From Tubulanus polymorphus (Eukaryota > Nemertea > Palaeonemertea > Tubulaniformes > Tubulanidae), in assembly GCF_964204645.1 (NCBI RefSeq), contig NC_134032.1, positions 1,638,916 to 1,702,915 of the forward strand: a stretch of 64,000 nt of DNA. Direction: 5' to 3'. Under the pieces are notes generated by a model. The model searched no databases. It was not told the DNA's origin and saw only the letters and a list, made by a program, of their open reading frames with translations. This document shows positions 23,801-38,800 of the stretch, in pieces. Positions within the stretch are counted from its first letter, which is position 1. Each line of letters opens with the position of its first letter. The position numbers and the translations under genes were made by a program.

Positions 23801-26800
23801 GTTAAGCTGGGACTTTAATTCAAAGCGTTGGTCTATCAAGAAAGCTTAGTGTAAGACTTAGGCCCAAGGCCAGGGGATGACTTGATTTTCAGGTCTATCA
23901 AAGAAGCTAAGTGTAAGACTTAAGTCTAAGGGGTTGACTCAGTTGTCAGGTCTATCAAGGAAGCGTAGTGTAAGACTTCAACCCAAGGGGATGACTTAAC
24001 TTTCAGGTCTAACAAGAAAGCTTAGTTTCTGGTTCTCAACGTGATTTATGAAAATCAGAATTTGTTCTTTCCGAGTCCCTCCTTGATTCCTTGAAATCTC
24101 CTTCTTAACCAAAAAATTTTTTTAAGGTCCTCGAATATCCTTGAATTTGAGCAACATGCTCAAAAGTCCCTGAAAACTTGAATTCGGTGAAATTGGCGGT
24201 CAGAAATCTTTAGGTTTTAACCCTTTCAGTGCTGACTAATTAATATCCTATAGTGCTGGTGATAATTTGAAAATTCTAAAAAATTGCACCCTAGTGTGTT
24301 GAATAACGGGAATAGCAATATAGTGCGTCTACACTGCGGTGCGGTGTATCGTTAGTTACTAGTATTTCACTATGTTTGACACGTGCTGCCATCTTTCAAG
24401 AGAGATAATTACTAATTAAATTAATACACTGCAGTGCAATGTACTAGCATAATCTATTGCTGATTTATACACCGCACTGCCGTGTTGACGCACTGAAAGC
24501 GTTAAGCCTTGTTAGCAGTCAAAGGCCTATAGACACTGATTCCTCTGAAATAATGGTTTACTGAAATAAACATTACTGATTTAGGAATCTACAGTTATTG
24601 AGATATGAAAGTGATGCAGACGCTTCCTTGAAATCTGAAATTTTCTCCTTAAAAACTCCTTGGCCCGGTTTCATAGACCGAGTATCGAAGTTATCCCTAG
24701 GGGTAAATCCTCAATCTGGGGTGACAACCACCGTAGTGACAATGAGAAACCATGGTTATAACCGACGGATTTCAAAATATTCCCAGGGACTATTTTTCTG
24801 CCACATCTATGATACCCAGCCCTGGTCATTAATTAATGTGTCCCGCTGTCTAAAAATCTTCAACTTAGATTTTCGAGATTTCTGGATGAATTTGACCCGT
24901 TCCGAATATTCTATGGAACCGGCCCCTGGTTACAACTGACGAATTTCAAAATATTCCCAGGGACTATTTTTCTGCCACATCTATGAAACCCAGCCCTTGA
25001 GTTCTGGAATGACCGATCAGCAGGGACCCTGTCTAATTATAGAAATGTTTCTTAAATTTTGTAGACGATGAACAGCCGGGACCACTTCGTTCGGCGTTCC
25101 AGCACGCGGCCGATACCGCCGTGGCGCCGCCTGTCGCCAAGAAACCGACCGCCGCCAAGGCCACCGGTAAACCGACGACCGTTTTGGACTTCTTCGGCTC
25201 GGCGACCGTTCAACGATCGACAAAATTGACGACGGGAACGACGCCGAATCACCCGCGATCGAAATTAGACAAGTCCGAGAATAAACGCGACCGTTCGAAG
25301 AACATAGAGACAGCGCCACCTAGTTTTGACGCGTCGATGGAGTTATTCGACGACGATGATTTCAAAGAAACGTTGCGTCTGATCGACACGGACGCGTTAG
25401 ACAAACAGCAGCAGCAGACGGAATCCGAGGGGAAGGAATCAAAGGAATCTACGCGAAACGACAAATCCGGGCAGACGAGTCTCGCGAGTAAGATTTCGGC
25501 GAAAGCAAAAGTTTACGTCGAGGACACACCGGAAAAGTTTCACGGTAAATCCGCGAAGCAACGAATCGACGAGGAATCTTCGGATTCGCGGAATACGATT
25601 CGCGACGAATCGGAACGAATGGACGTTTCGCCGACGAAAACAACGCCGGAAAAACAACGCGCGAATCCTAGTCGTCACGGCGATAAGAATTCTCCGGTGT
25701 CGAAGAAATCACCAAAGAAATCTCCGGTTAAAACTCCGCCCGACACGGGCGGTAAATCACGCGGTAACCCGGGTTACTGGGCTTATAAGAATCGCGCCGG
25801 CCCGTCGGCTCCGGGGTCGAAAGAAATTCCGGAGGTAAGAATTTGGGAAGATCAAACGAGTTTAGTTCGAATTGCGTTTTAAGTTCAGGTTCAAAATCAA
25901 GTTCGAAAATATCTGCTGCCAGAGTGGATGTCAATACATTCTATCGATGCTGATTTTGCTTTGAAATATATTGAGCTAATGTGGAAAATAGACGATTACG
26001 CCGAAATTATGCTGAAATTTTTTGTATTTTTTGGAGGGATCGAAAGCCTTGTTATTTTTTGACTGTGGAAGTATTGTATTAGTAAGGCCTGGTTATTCAA
26101 TTATCAGTAGGATTGAATATACAGGAAAGTGTTATGGAATTACCCTGAAATGTATGACTGGTCTAGTATTCCGGTGAACGCATTGTGAAAATGCTTCCTT
26201 ATGGGGCCTCATTTCACTGGAAAGAACTTCTTTCCGAGTCCAAAAGTCCGTCCTTTTGGGTCTAAAATTTTCGGAAAAAAATCCTTCTTAGTACTTCGTT
26301 TAATCCTGGCCTTACCACTGGAAACCCTGTTAAGAGACCTTAGCAGCCAGGATGTCATACACTTAACAATGAATGCAGCCCCCTTAAAAATTGTAGCACA
26401 CGCAGAACACCCCCCACTCCCCACCCCCCACGCTATTAGTCTCATTATCTGCTTCAACATCAATCCGAATTCTGGATTCTCATTCATCTTGTGAGCCCTC
26501 ATTTCACTGGAAAGAACTTCTTTCCGAGTCCAAAAGTCCCTCCTTTTGGGTCTAAAATTTTCGAAAAAAAAATCCTTCTTAGTACTCCTTTTTACCCTGG
26601 CCTCATTTTATCTCAATAATCGTTTTCAGGGAGGAGAGAATTGTCTGGAAGGTTTGACGTTCGTCGTGACGGGCGTTTTAGAATCGTTGGAACGTGACGA
26701 GGCGAAGTCGCTGATCGAACGCTACGGCGGCAAAATGACGACGAGTTTGAGCAAGAAAACGTCGTACGTCGTCATCGGCGACGGCGCCGGGGAAAGCAAA

Positions 26801-29800
26801 ATGGCGAAGGTAATCGATTAGATATCATCTCTTTAACCTCTTCACTACCATAGGTAATGTAACGCCCCTCACCAGAGAATTTTCCCATATTCATATTTAT
26901 TTTCGATTCAGTTCATTATTTGAGGCACAGATTCGCCATCTATGAGTCAATAGTGTAACTAAACTGAAGATCATTTAGTACGTCTATACACCGGCGGCGT
27001 AGTGACTCACCGCACCAGCAATTGTAGTAAATGAATATATTTGCGACGTAAATATACGTCGCGCATGGTAGCTAAGAGGTTAACCTCCTGACGAAGGAAC
27101 AATGAAGTTAGCCGTCTTTACTCGGGGTCCGTACGACTCCTTGATTCCTTGAAAACCTGCTTCTAAACCAAAAAATGTTTTTCGAGGTCCGCGAATATCG
27201 TTGCATTTGAGCAAAATGCCGAAAACTCCTTGAATTTTGTGAAATTGGCAATTGTGGAAAATCGTTAGATTCTAGGCCTAGTTAGTAGTTATAGGCCTAA
27301 TACACAGTTTACTGTGATATCTACCGTATTGGAGATACACTCCTCGAAAGAAAGAAAAGTAGCTTTCCGTGTGGGGCTGAGCAAAGCCTTTAGGCCTCTG
27401 TCATTTCCGTGTGGGGCTGAGCAAAGCCTTTGGGCCTCTGTCATTTCCATGTGGGACTGAGCAAAGCCTTTGGGCCTCTGTCATTTCCATGTGGGACTGA
27501 GCAAAGCCTTTAGGCCTCTGTCATTTCCGTGTGGGGCTGAGCAAAGCCTTTAGGCCTTTGTCATTTCCGTGTGGGGCTGAGCAAAGCCTTGAGGCCTCTG
27601 TCATGAGAACCCTGTAAAATGGGAAAGGACAATGAAGGAACAAAGTTAACTGGGAAGGCTGTATGTCGGGGGGGATTTATGGAGGTAGACATCTACGTAT
27701 TTCGGAAAGGTATAGGCCTATGTCATGAGGGGTTCATAGAGGCGGCCTAGTTAGTAGTCATAAGCCTAATACGCACACAGATTCCGCTGAATTAATGGTT
27801 TACTGAATTATAAACAGTATCGATTTAGGAGATACACGCAAGTAGCTTTCTCTGAGCCAAGCATAGATTTTAGGCCTCTGTCGCTAGCACCCAGTTAAAA
27901 GGGAAAGAGAAAGTTTACTGGAAGGCTGTATGTCGGGGGGGATTTATGGAGGTAGACATCTACGTATGTCGGAAAGGTATAGGCCTAATGTAATGAGGAG
28001 TTCATAGAGGCGGCCATCTTTAACCGAAGCGTGCGTGCCACGGGGGATTCATCTGGGCAGACGTCTTCTATGGAAGTAGTTTCGATAATTCAATGATATA
28101 ATATTTCGCTGATATCCGTGTGGGATGTGGCCATCTTTTCCAGGTCAGAGGATATTAGTGATAAAATGTCGTTCGGGGGGGGAATTTGTGAAGGAAACCT
28201 TTTCTTAAATGTGATATGACGATGGATAAGGGTAACTTGAAAGAGACCTTCTGTGGTATGGGTCTCTATAGGACTATTTTAAGATTTCTTGATCAGCCAT
28301 GCCATTCACGTATATTCTGTTGGTTTTGTTTAGGTTGAACAGTTTAAAACTAAACAACTCGACGAGGACGGATTTTTGGACCTGATTCGAACATTACCCG
28401 CGAAAAAATCTAAATATACCATCGCAGCCGAGGCTGAAGCTAAGAAGGTAAATATCGAGATGAGATTTTAGTCGTAGAGGGCCAATTTTCGAAGTTCAAC
28501 GCAGCAGGTTAAATATGTAATTCTTAGCTTCAATTCAAGATGGCAAATGACGAAGTGAAATATTAGCAACTAAAGATGCACCGCACTGCGCATTTTAATT
28601 TTTCGTAGCCCAACAACAAAATGTCGTTCAGGGGTATTAATGAAGGAAATCTTTTCTGGAAGGAAAGGGACTTAGATGTAATTCAACAATCGCTTAGCGG
28701 AATTAGAAGGAACCCTTTTGTGGTTGGGGTCTCTATCACAGTTCGATATTGTTGGCTACATTCATGAAGGCCTATATTCTGTTGGGATATTCCCTTGGGA
28801 TACCGGGGACACTGTCGAAAGTGAGTCCTGTATACAGTCCGGGAACTAACTCCAAACATCGTCTGCCTGTATCAAAAGCCATCAACTATTGTTACTTCTA
28901 GACTCAGTGTTTTGATTCTGCGGTCACATCGCTATGAATAGGACTCGTGTTGACCCCGCGAAGACGTTTTAATGTCTGATCTTTCTCCGTAACTTTCACA
29001 TTTTCAGAGGAAGTCTCAATCGACCCCGAAATCGAGTTCGCTTCCCGCGGTCGATTCCGCCGACCGCCAATCGTCCTGTACGACGACGCCAAAATCGAGC
29101 AAATTCAGCCAATCGCAGCCGCTGTTACAAACACCGCCGGCGACGTCGAGCCAGAAATCTGATTGGTCGCAAAAAACAGCCAGTCCTCAGGTACATAATC
29201 TTCGTCCTTTAACCCTTTCAGTGCGTCTACACCGCAGTGCAGTGTATAAACCGGTGATGGATTTTGCTAGTACACCGCGGTGTACTGATGTAATTACGAA
29301 TCAGCGATAGATTTTGCTAGTACACCGCACTGCAGTGTATTGATGTAATTAGTAATTCGTTTTTATCTCTATTGAAAAATGGCAGCACCTGTCAAATATA
29401 GTGAAATATTAGTAACTAACGATACACCGCACCGCGGTGTAGACGCACTATAGTGGTATTCCTGTTGTTCAACACACTAGGGTGGAATTTCTTAACATTT
29501 TCAAATTATCTCCAGCACTATAGGGTATTAATTAGTCAGCACTGAAAGGGTTAACTCATTGAAAAGTTTTTAGTTTTTGAACAAGACTCAGTTTGAAAAT
29601 TTCTAATTTTGGATATGAGTTTAATGAGAATTGCTATTTTGAAAATAACGAAACCACTGTTTTTGTTTACTCGGCGCCCCCTGCAGCCGTCAACCGGAAC
29701 TACTACAGAACCGAGTTTATTATGGGTCGACAAGTACAAACCATCGACTTTGAAACACGTGATCGGGCAACAGGGAGACAAGAGCAACGCTAGAAAACTG

Positions 29801-32800
29801 CTGCACTGGCTCGTCAACTGGCAGAAAAATCGCACTCAAAAACAGAAATTTTCAGGTGAGTTAAAACAAAACTAATTGAATTTCGAATATATTGAGTTGG
29901 TGGTTAGGAGAAATCTTAGTTGAATTGTTCCCATGTTACTCTGTTATGTGGTTATGAGGCACATCTAGCCGGTTGCCTACTACCCCTTTATTCTTTAAAA
30001 TCTCGAACGGACCGGTTCCATAGTCATGGCTTAGACTTAAGACCAGTATAAGACCAACTTAGTTATATAGCCAATCTAACAACTTAAGACCAGTCTAAGC
30101 TCATTTTGGTTCTATAGCCAATCTAACAACTTAAGACCAGTCTAAGCTCATTTTAGTTCTATAGCCAATCTAACTATACTTAAGACCAGTCTAAACTCAT
30201 TTTGGTTCTATAACCAATCTAACAACTTAAGACCAGTCTAAGACCAACTTAGTTCTATAGCCAATCTAACAACTTAAGACCAGTCCAAGCTCATTTTAGT
30301 TCTAAAGCCAATCTAACTATGCTTAAGACCAATCTAAGCTCATTTGGTTCTATAACCAATCTAACAACTTAAGACCGGTCTAAGCTCATTTTGGTTCTAT
30401 AACCAATCTAACAACTTAAGACCAGTCTAAGGCCAACTTAGTTCTATAGCCAATCTAACAACTTAAGACCAGTCTTACGATTTAAGACCACTTTTGGAGT
30501 TAAGTCACGTCTGTGCAACAACTGGCCTCAGAATTGTAACTTAGTTTGGAAATGTGCCTCGCGTTAAACACAATGGTAACAGTAGATTTATTTTCTGTGT
30601 ACAGGTAACCGTTGGAATGACGACGGAGCGTCGTTTAAGGCGGCCCTGCTCTCCGGTCCTCCGGGTATCGGTAAAACGACTACTGCTCATCTCGTGTGTA
30701 AGGTCAGTCTCACTGTTCGTCTGCTCGATTAGTCGTATCTACCAATCAAATCGCTCCGATTAAATCAATCAATTATCTACCGATTACTGACTTTGCTCCA
30801 ATCCGATCGATCGACGACTTTTAGCTCTTGGGAATGAATCTATTTTGCTTAACCCTGTCAGTGCTGACTAATAAATACCCTATAGTGCTAGAGATAATTT
30901 GAAAATTTTGAAAAATTCCACCTTAGTGTGTTGAATAACGGGAATAGCACTACAGTGCGTCTACACCGCGGTGCAGCGTAACGTTAGTTACTAATATTTT
31001 ACTATGTTTGACAGGTGCTGCCATCTTTCAGTAGAGATAATTACTAATTACTTATTACATCAATACACCGCAGTGCGGTGGACTAGCAAAATCCATCACC
31101 GATTTATACATCGCACTGCGGTGTAGACACACTGAAAGGGTGTCTACACTGTGTCTACACTGAACTGCGGTGTATAAATTGGTGATGGATTTTGTTAGTA
31201 CACCGCACTGCAGTGTATTGAATTAGTAATTAGTAATTATCTCTCGAAAGATGGCAGCACCTGTCAAACACCGTGAAATATTAGTAACTAATGATACACC
31301 GCGCCGCGGTGTTGACACACTATAGTGGTATTCCCGTTATTCAACACACTAGAGTGGAAATTTCCCAAATTTTCACATTTTTTCCAGCACTCTAGGGTAT
31401 TAATTAGTCAGCATGGAAAGGGTTAAGCTGCTGCTAAGCCAATCTTCCACTTAACGAAGGAATGAATATGAAATGCGTACATTTCGTTTTTTGTAGGAAG
31501 CCGGATTCTCGTTTATAGAATTGAACGCGTCCGATACTCGCAGTAAGAAGAATCTGGAGGAACACGTGATGACGGCTCTGAGAACTAAATCTTTAGTTAA
31601 TTATATCGGTAAATAACGAAATTACTTCTCGAATCTATGTGTCGAAACTGGGGAACCTCTTTTCGATAAGAGTGGGCATTAGTTTTATAGATATTTAAAG
31701 ATATTCTTAGGGATCACTGCTTAACTGGGACCTGATTTTATAAACAGTTATCTCTACTTATAAATCCTTAACCCTTTCAGTGCGTCTACACCGCAGTGCG
31801 GTGTATGAATCAGTGATGGATTTTGCTAGTACACTGCACTGCGGTGTATGTATGTAATTAGTAATTAGTTTTCATCTCTCTTGAAAAATGGCAGCACTTG
31901 TCAGACATAGTGAAATACTAGTAACTAACGATACACTGCACCGCGGTGTAGACGCACTATAGTGCTATTCGCGTTATTCAACACACTAGGGCGGAATTTT
32001 ACAAAATTTTAAAATTATCTAGCACTATAGGGTATTAATAAGTCAGCACTGAAAGGGTTAACCGGGTCCCGGTTTTATATATCGGGCATCGAATTCTACG
32101 AACCTTTAAGGGGTTTTAAATTTATTCCTAGGGATAATTTTGAACCGAGACCCGTTTCGTAGACCGGGTTCCTATCAGCACGGCATCTAATCGATCATTT
32201 TTGATTGTTTTTTTTTAAGGAACTGGTAAAGAAGAGAATACGCGATTGAATCACTGTCTGTTGATGGACGAAGTGGACGGCATGGCCGGCAACGAGGACC
32301 GCGGCGGAATGCAAGAACTAATCAAACTGATAAAATCGTCACGTATCCCGATTATCTGCATGTGCAACGACCGCGCGCACATCAAAATCCGTTCGCTGGC
32401 GAATTACTGTTTCGATTTGCGGTTCTCGCGGCCGCGCGTCGAACAGATCAAGTCGGCGGCGATGTCGATCGTTTTTAAAGAAGGCCTGAACGTGTCGGCG
32501 CCGGCGCTGAACGAGATCATCCTCGCGTCGAATCAGGACGTCCGACAGGTACGTAGGGCCGGCGAAAAAAAAATTTCGATTTGCTCTTTTTCACGGGGTC
32601 CCTGCGACTCCTTGATTCCTTGCAAACTGCTGATAAACCAAAAATGTATTTCAAGGTCCTTGAATATCTTAGAATTTGTGCAAAATGTCCAAAATTTCTT
32701 CAATTCTGGAATAACTGATCTGTAGGGACCTTGTTTCAGCTCCGAAAGTCTCGTATCCTAGAATGCTACGGAAGAGATACCGTATTTTCCGATCGATAAG

Positions 32801-35800
32801 CTGATTTTAGCCTCAGATTTTTACCACAAGTTCCAGTTCCACAGTTTGAGTTAAGATTTAACTCTTACGTGTTCATTAACATTGAAAATTAACTAGTTTT
32901 AACTCAAAGCGTTTACTCTTAACTCACAACTGTGGAACCGAGTCCAGAATATCACGATCGAATGGAAAATCAGCTGTACGCGTTAGTAATAGTGCGGGCT
33001 GATGTTCTATGCTAATTCGCTTCATCCTACTAAAATTGGGGCTTGAGTTTTATTCGAATGTACATAAAATGACTACTCTATGAGCTCGGGGAGGCGAAGG
33101 GGGGCTTAAAAAATCAAAGCAGATTTTGAAAGTTCCGTTAAACGCCCCCGCGTTTAATTCGAAGGTAATTCACAACTTGGAGATGTTTTGCTCGAAAGAC
33201 AAATCGTTGGACTACGACCAGGCGAAAAAAGACGCGTCGGCCGCGAAAAAAGATTTCAAAATCGTGAGTAAAAAGCGTGGAAAACTCCAACTAACAATCG
33301 AGTTAACTGACGAAACTAACGAAAGAAATGCCACAATAATGAAGCCAAGATTGAAAAATTCTATATCCGAATGATTGTATTTGAGGAGCGACGTTTCGGC
33401 TAACAACTGTTAGCCATCATCAGGCGTACCGTCGAATACAATCATTCTGATATAGAATTTTTCAATCTTGGCTTCGTTATTGTGGGATTTCTCTCGACAT
33501 CGTCATACACGGATATTGTGTATCTTCTCGTCTAATCGAGTTAACCCTTTCAGTGCTGGCTAATTAATACCCTAAAGTGCTGGAGATAATTTGAAAATTT
33601 GTAAAAATTCCACCCTAGTGTGTTGAATAACGGGAATAGCACTATAGTGCGTCTACACCGCGGTGCAGTGTATCGTTAGTTACTAGTATTTCACTATGAT
33701 TGACAGGTGCTGCCATCTTTCAACAGAGATAATTAGTAATTACTAATTAAATCAATACACCGCAGTGTGGTGTACTAGCAAAACCCATCACTGATTCGTA
33801 CACCGCACTGCGGTGTAGACGCACTGAAAGGGTTATCAAACCAGAAATAATTATGATGTTTGATGAAATATCCATCGTGGAAACATTGTGTCTGATTGAT
33901 TGGTTCAATTTTGTTGGTTTGTATTATTTTCTAGGGGCCGTTCGACGCGTGTAGACAGGTATTCTCCGGGTCGAGTTCGTCTATGACCGTCGACAAACGG
34001 TCGGAGCTATTTTTCGAAGATTACGGCATCATGCCGCTGTTCGTCCAGGAGAACTATATCCAGGTCAAACCGTTTTCAGCCAAGTACGTTTAAAATTCTT
34101 TTTCATTACGAGTCCGCGCAGATTATATATAGTCTCTACAACATGATAAGACAAAAACCCACTATCTACAGATAAAAATAATTTAAAAACAAGAATTTAT
34201 TTTTTCAATCCAAAATATATAGAAGACACGAAGTATAGAATCACCTGACGATGATCTCTAGGACGAGATCGAAACGTCCTGTATTTTGTGTATTTTAGAT
34301 TGAATAACTAAATTCTTGTTTTTAAATTCTTTTAATCTGTAAATAGTGGGATTTTATCATATTATCCGTTCACCACGTTTGAGTGTGGTCATCGTTCTAC
34401 TCTACAACATCCTAGCTTGCCAGCGTTTGATTTCTGCCCGCACCAACACAGACCCTTCATTGGTCTATTACATTGCCCAAGATTTCTTGGGTGAACAGTT
34501 TGTCGCCCAGTGGCCACCGGTTTAAGCCAATCAGATGTGTTGTTTTTCATCGGTTGATTCGCTCTATCAGTTAATACAACGCATCTTATTGGCTAGGTAT
34601 ATAGACTGGTGGCCGCCGAGGGGAAACCAGTCCGCACAAGAAATCTTAGGCAGTGTTTATAGACCAATCAGATTGGCTATGTATATAGACTGGTGGCCGC
34701 TGAGGGGTAACCAGTCCACGCAAGAAATCTTAGGCAGTGTTTATAGACCAATGAAGGGTTTGTGTTGGCATGAGCTTAGGCGGGAGGCAATCAAACCCTG
34801 GCAAGTGAGGATGTCTCAACCGAGGAATAAGATGTGTCTAATTCGCTTACCGATCAATTACAATTTCGATCGGTGTTAATTTTTTTCAGCGGCGATCTAA
34901 AGAAGCATTTATCAGCGTTGAGTACGGCGGCTGACAGCATGTGCGACGGCGACCTGGTCGACCGATGCATTCGCGGCAACGGATGCTGGAGTTTACTCCC
35001 GTTACAGGTACCGGACCTTTCTTCGAGTCTTTGCTCTTGTGATGGCAACTTTTTAACCCTTTCAGTGCTGACCAATTAATACCCTATAGTGCTGGTGATA
35101 ATTTGAAAATTTTGAAAAATTCCACCCTAGTGTGTTGAATAACGGGAATACCACTATAGTGCGTCTACACCGCGGTGCGGGGTATCGTTAGTTACAAGTA
35201 TTTCACTATGTTTGACACGTGCTGCCATTTTTCAAGAGAGATAATTACTAACTACATCAAAACAACGCAGTGCGGTGTACTAGCAAAAATCTATCACCGA
35301 TTAATACACCGCACTGCGGTGTAGATGCATTGAAAGGGTTAACAGTGTCTTTCAATAGACATAAAAACTAATTGCTAATTACATCAATACCCCGCAGTGC
35401 GGTGTACTAGCAAAATCTATCACTGGTTAATACACCGCGCTGCGGTGTAGACGCACTGAAAGGGTTAATTTAAAATTCAGTAGCGTTGGAACCATAGCGA
35501 CTGCAGCGGTGAAAGCCGCGGCAATAATTTAGCGAATGACGTTTTTTTTTTTGTCGAAACTCTGTTTTTGACGAAATTGAAGTAAATTCGTCGCTGCAAT
35601 ATAAGAACCTGTCAAAAATTTCGCCGCGGAAATCAAAAATTGCTTCCAACATTGCGCCTGACATTTTTTCGAATGATTCGAATTCGACAGGGCGTCTACA
35701 GCACGGTGATTCCCGGTACGGTGATGGCCGGTCACATGACGTCGCAGATCTCGTTTCCCGGATGGCTCGGCAAGAATTCGACGACGCGTAAAACCGACCG

Positions 35801-38800
35801 CATCATACAAGAATTGAACTTTCACATGCGATTGAAGTAAGTTAGGTTCGGCAAGTAGAAATTCATTCAGCATTTTCAGGCGAAGTGTGGACGATCAGTT
35901 TTTGAAAGTGTGCTGATAAAATGTCTAATGTCTGGTGTTAGTAGTTCATTTTCAATTAAAAATGTCTCAGGTGAAGCACTGAACACATGTGAAGTGTGGA
36001 CGATCAGTTTTTGAAAGTGTGCTGATAAAATATCTAATGTCCGGTGTTTGTAGTTCATTTTCGATAAAAAGTATCTGGATCGTGACCCCTATTTAAATTT
36101 AAGAAAATTGATTTAAAAATGTGTCATATTTTATTGTCGCCTTAATTTTTTCAGAATTTCGGCCGACAAACGCGCGTTGAACTTGGACTATCGACCGCAT
36201 TTGAAACACGCGTTAACGAAGCCGTTGTTTGGCGACGACTCTACTCGGGTCGGCGAGGTCGTCGCTCTGTTGGACGAGTATTCTCTGTTGAAGGACGATT
36301 TCGACAGCGTGATGGAAATCAGCCAGTGGTCGAATTCTCCGGACGTGATGAGTAAAATACTGCCGAAGGTTAGAAAAAAAAAGTTTGAACTGTTTATTAT
36401 CAGAGGGGCGAATTTGGCCTCGGTTCTCGAAGCGCTGCACAGTCGAGTATCGCACAGAACCACGGAGGACGGCGTGCGGGTCCTACTCCAAAAAATTCTT
36501 CTACGGCCAGATACAATCTGCGCGTTTGTGGGGACACCCGTCCCAAATAAAATCTTAAATATACGGTGGAACCTCGTTAAGTGCGAATCTTTTGGGTAAA
36601 AGTGAAATAGTCGTATTAAAAAGGTTTTCGCGTTATCCAAAGCCTAATTAGTGTAGATATCGATGGCTGGGACGAGCCGGAAATCATCGCGATAAACAGG
36701 TTTCATCTTTAACAAAATTCTAAGGGATCATTCATTTATTACGTACGCATAGAATTTGAAATTTTCAACCCCCCTCCCCCTCTGTACGCAAAATCGGCCA
36801 TTTTTTTTTCGTATACATTGAGCATTACAGTACGCACTGACCCCCCCTCCCCCTCCCCTAATGCGTACGTAATAAATGAATGACTACGAAGGATTCTACA
36901 AACAAATTTCTATTGGATGTAACAATAATATTAGCAAATTGGGCACTTTCCCAAAATTACACCTGCTATGTACGGCCCTGCCCTGATAAGGGGTCATTCA
37001 TTTATTACGTACTCATTAGGGGAGGGGGAGGGGTCAGTGCAATTGCGTACATGTATTGTAATGCTTAATGTATATATAAAAATTGCTGATTTTGCGTACA
37101 GAGGGGGGGGGGTTGAAAAATTCAAATTTTATGCGTACGTAATAAATAGATAATCCCTAAACATGATTACATCATTACAGTTGCTGTTTCCTCAATTGAG
37201 TTCAAAAACTTAAACGCAGTTTCAAAATCGCAGTTTTTTCTATTTTTGGTTATGATATGAGTTCTAGCGAGTTCTAGTTCATCGGCACTTTATTCAATGA
37301 ATTATTTTATTCAAATGAATGATCCCATCTGATGCGATCATATCTAGAATGAAGCCGGTATCGACTCTCAAATCGTAATTTCGTTTCGAATCGCAGGTGA
37401 AAAGCGCGTTCACGCGGCTCTACAACAAAGAATCTCATTCGTTGCCGTACGCGATGACGGCGTCGGTGAAAAAACAACGCAAAACGACGGCCGCCGACGA
37501 CGACGACGGAGGAACGCTGCTCGGAGCGGACGCAGCAGACGCCGCCGATGACGAGCCGGAGAACGACGACATCACAAAAGATGCCATGATTAAAGTATGT
37601 TTACTCATCAGTTTTTGAAAATGGCCCAAATGGGTCGAACGCTCATTGAGTTCTCTCTATGTACTTTTTGTTTTTAAACATTGGTGAAACGGTATATAGA
37701 GAATCCCGCACTGATAAAACGAGAAAGATGAAGTCCGAAAAGTTTCCTTTGAAGATAATAATTTATTGATTCGAAGTTGCGACTTTATCCAAATAGTCGT
37801 CTTCAGGAATACTGTATTCCTTGAGCTAGTTTAGTTTATTCAACGTTTCGACTATATCCTAATAGTCATCTTCAGGAATACTGTATTCCTTGAGCTAGTG
37901 TAGTTTATTCAACGTTTCGACTATATCCTAATAGTCATCTTCAGGAATACTGTATTCCTTGAGCTAGTGTAGTTTATTCAATTTTTCGACTTTATCCTAA
38001 TAGTCATCTTCAGGGATACTGTATTCCTTGAGCTAGTATTGTTTATTCGATGTTTCGACTTTATCCTAATAGTCATCTTCAGGGATACTGTATTCCTTGA
38101 GCTAGTGTAGTTTATTCAACGTTTCGACTTTATCCTAATAGTCATCTTCAGGAATACTGTATTCCTTGAGCTAGTGTAGTGTATTCAACGTTTCGACTAT
38201 ATCCTAATAGTCATCTTCAGGAATACTGTATTCCTTGAGCTAGTGTAGTTTATTCAACGTTTCGACTATATCCTAATAGTCGTCTTCAGGAATACTGTAT
38301 TCCTTGAGCTAGTGTAGTTTATTCAACGTTTCGACTATATCCTAATAGTCATCTTCAGGAATACTGTATTCCTTGAGCTAGTGTAGTTTATTCAACGTTT
38401 CGACTATATCCTAATAGCCATCTTCAAGAATACTGTATTCCTTGAGCTAGTGTAGTTTATTCAACGTTTCGACTATATCCTAATAGTCATCTTCAGGAAT
38501 ACTGTATTCCTTGAGCTAGTGTAGTTTATTCAACGTTTCCACTATATCCTAATAGTCATCTTCAGGAATACTGATGTTGTCCTCATTACAACCATTGATG
38601 AAACACTCTGAGTCCGTGTTGTAAAGATAATATAAAATCCCTGCCCACTAAGAATAGAAAGAGTCTGAAATGTTTCCTCAAACTAGTGTAGTTTATTCAA
38701 AGTTAATAGACATTCATCTTCAGGAATACTGTATTCCTTGAGCTAGAAGTTGATTTAACGTTTTAGACTATATCCTAATAGTCATCTTCAGGAATACTGT

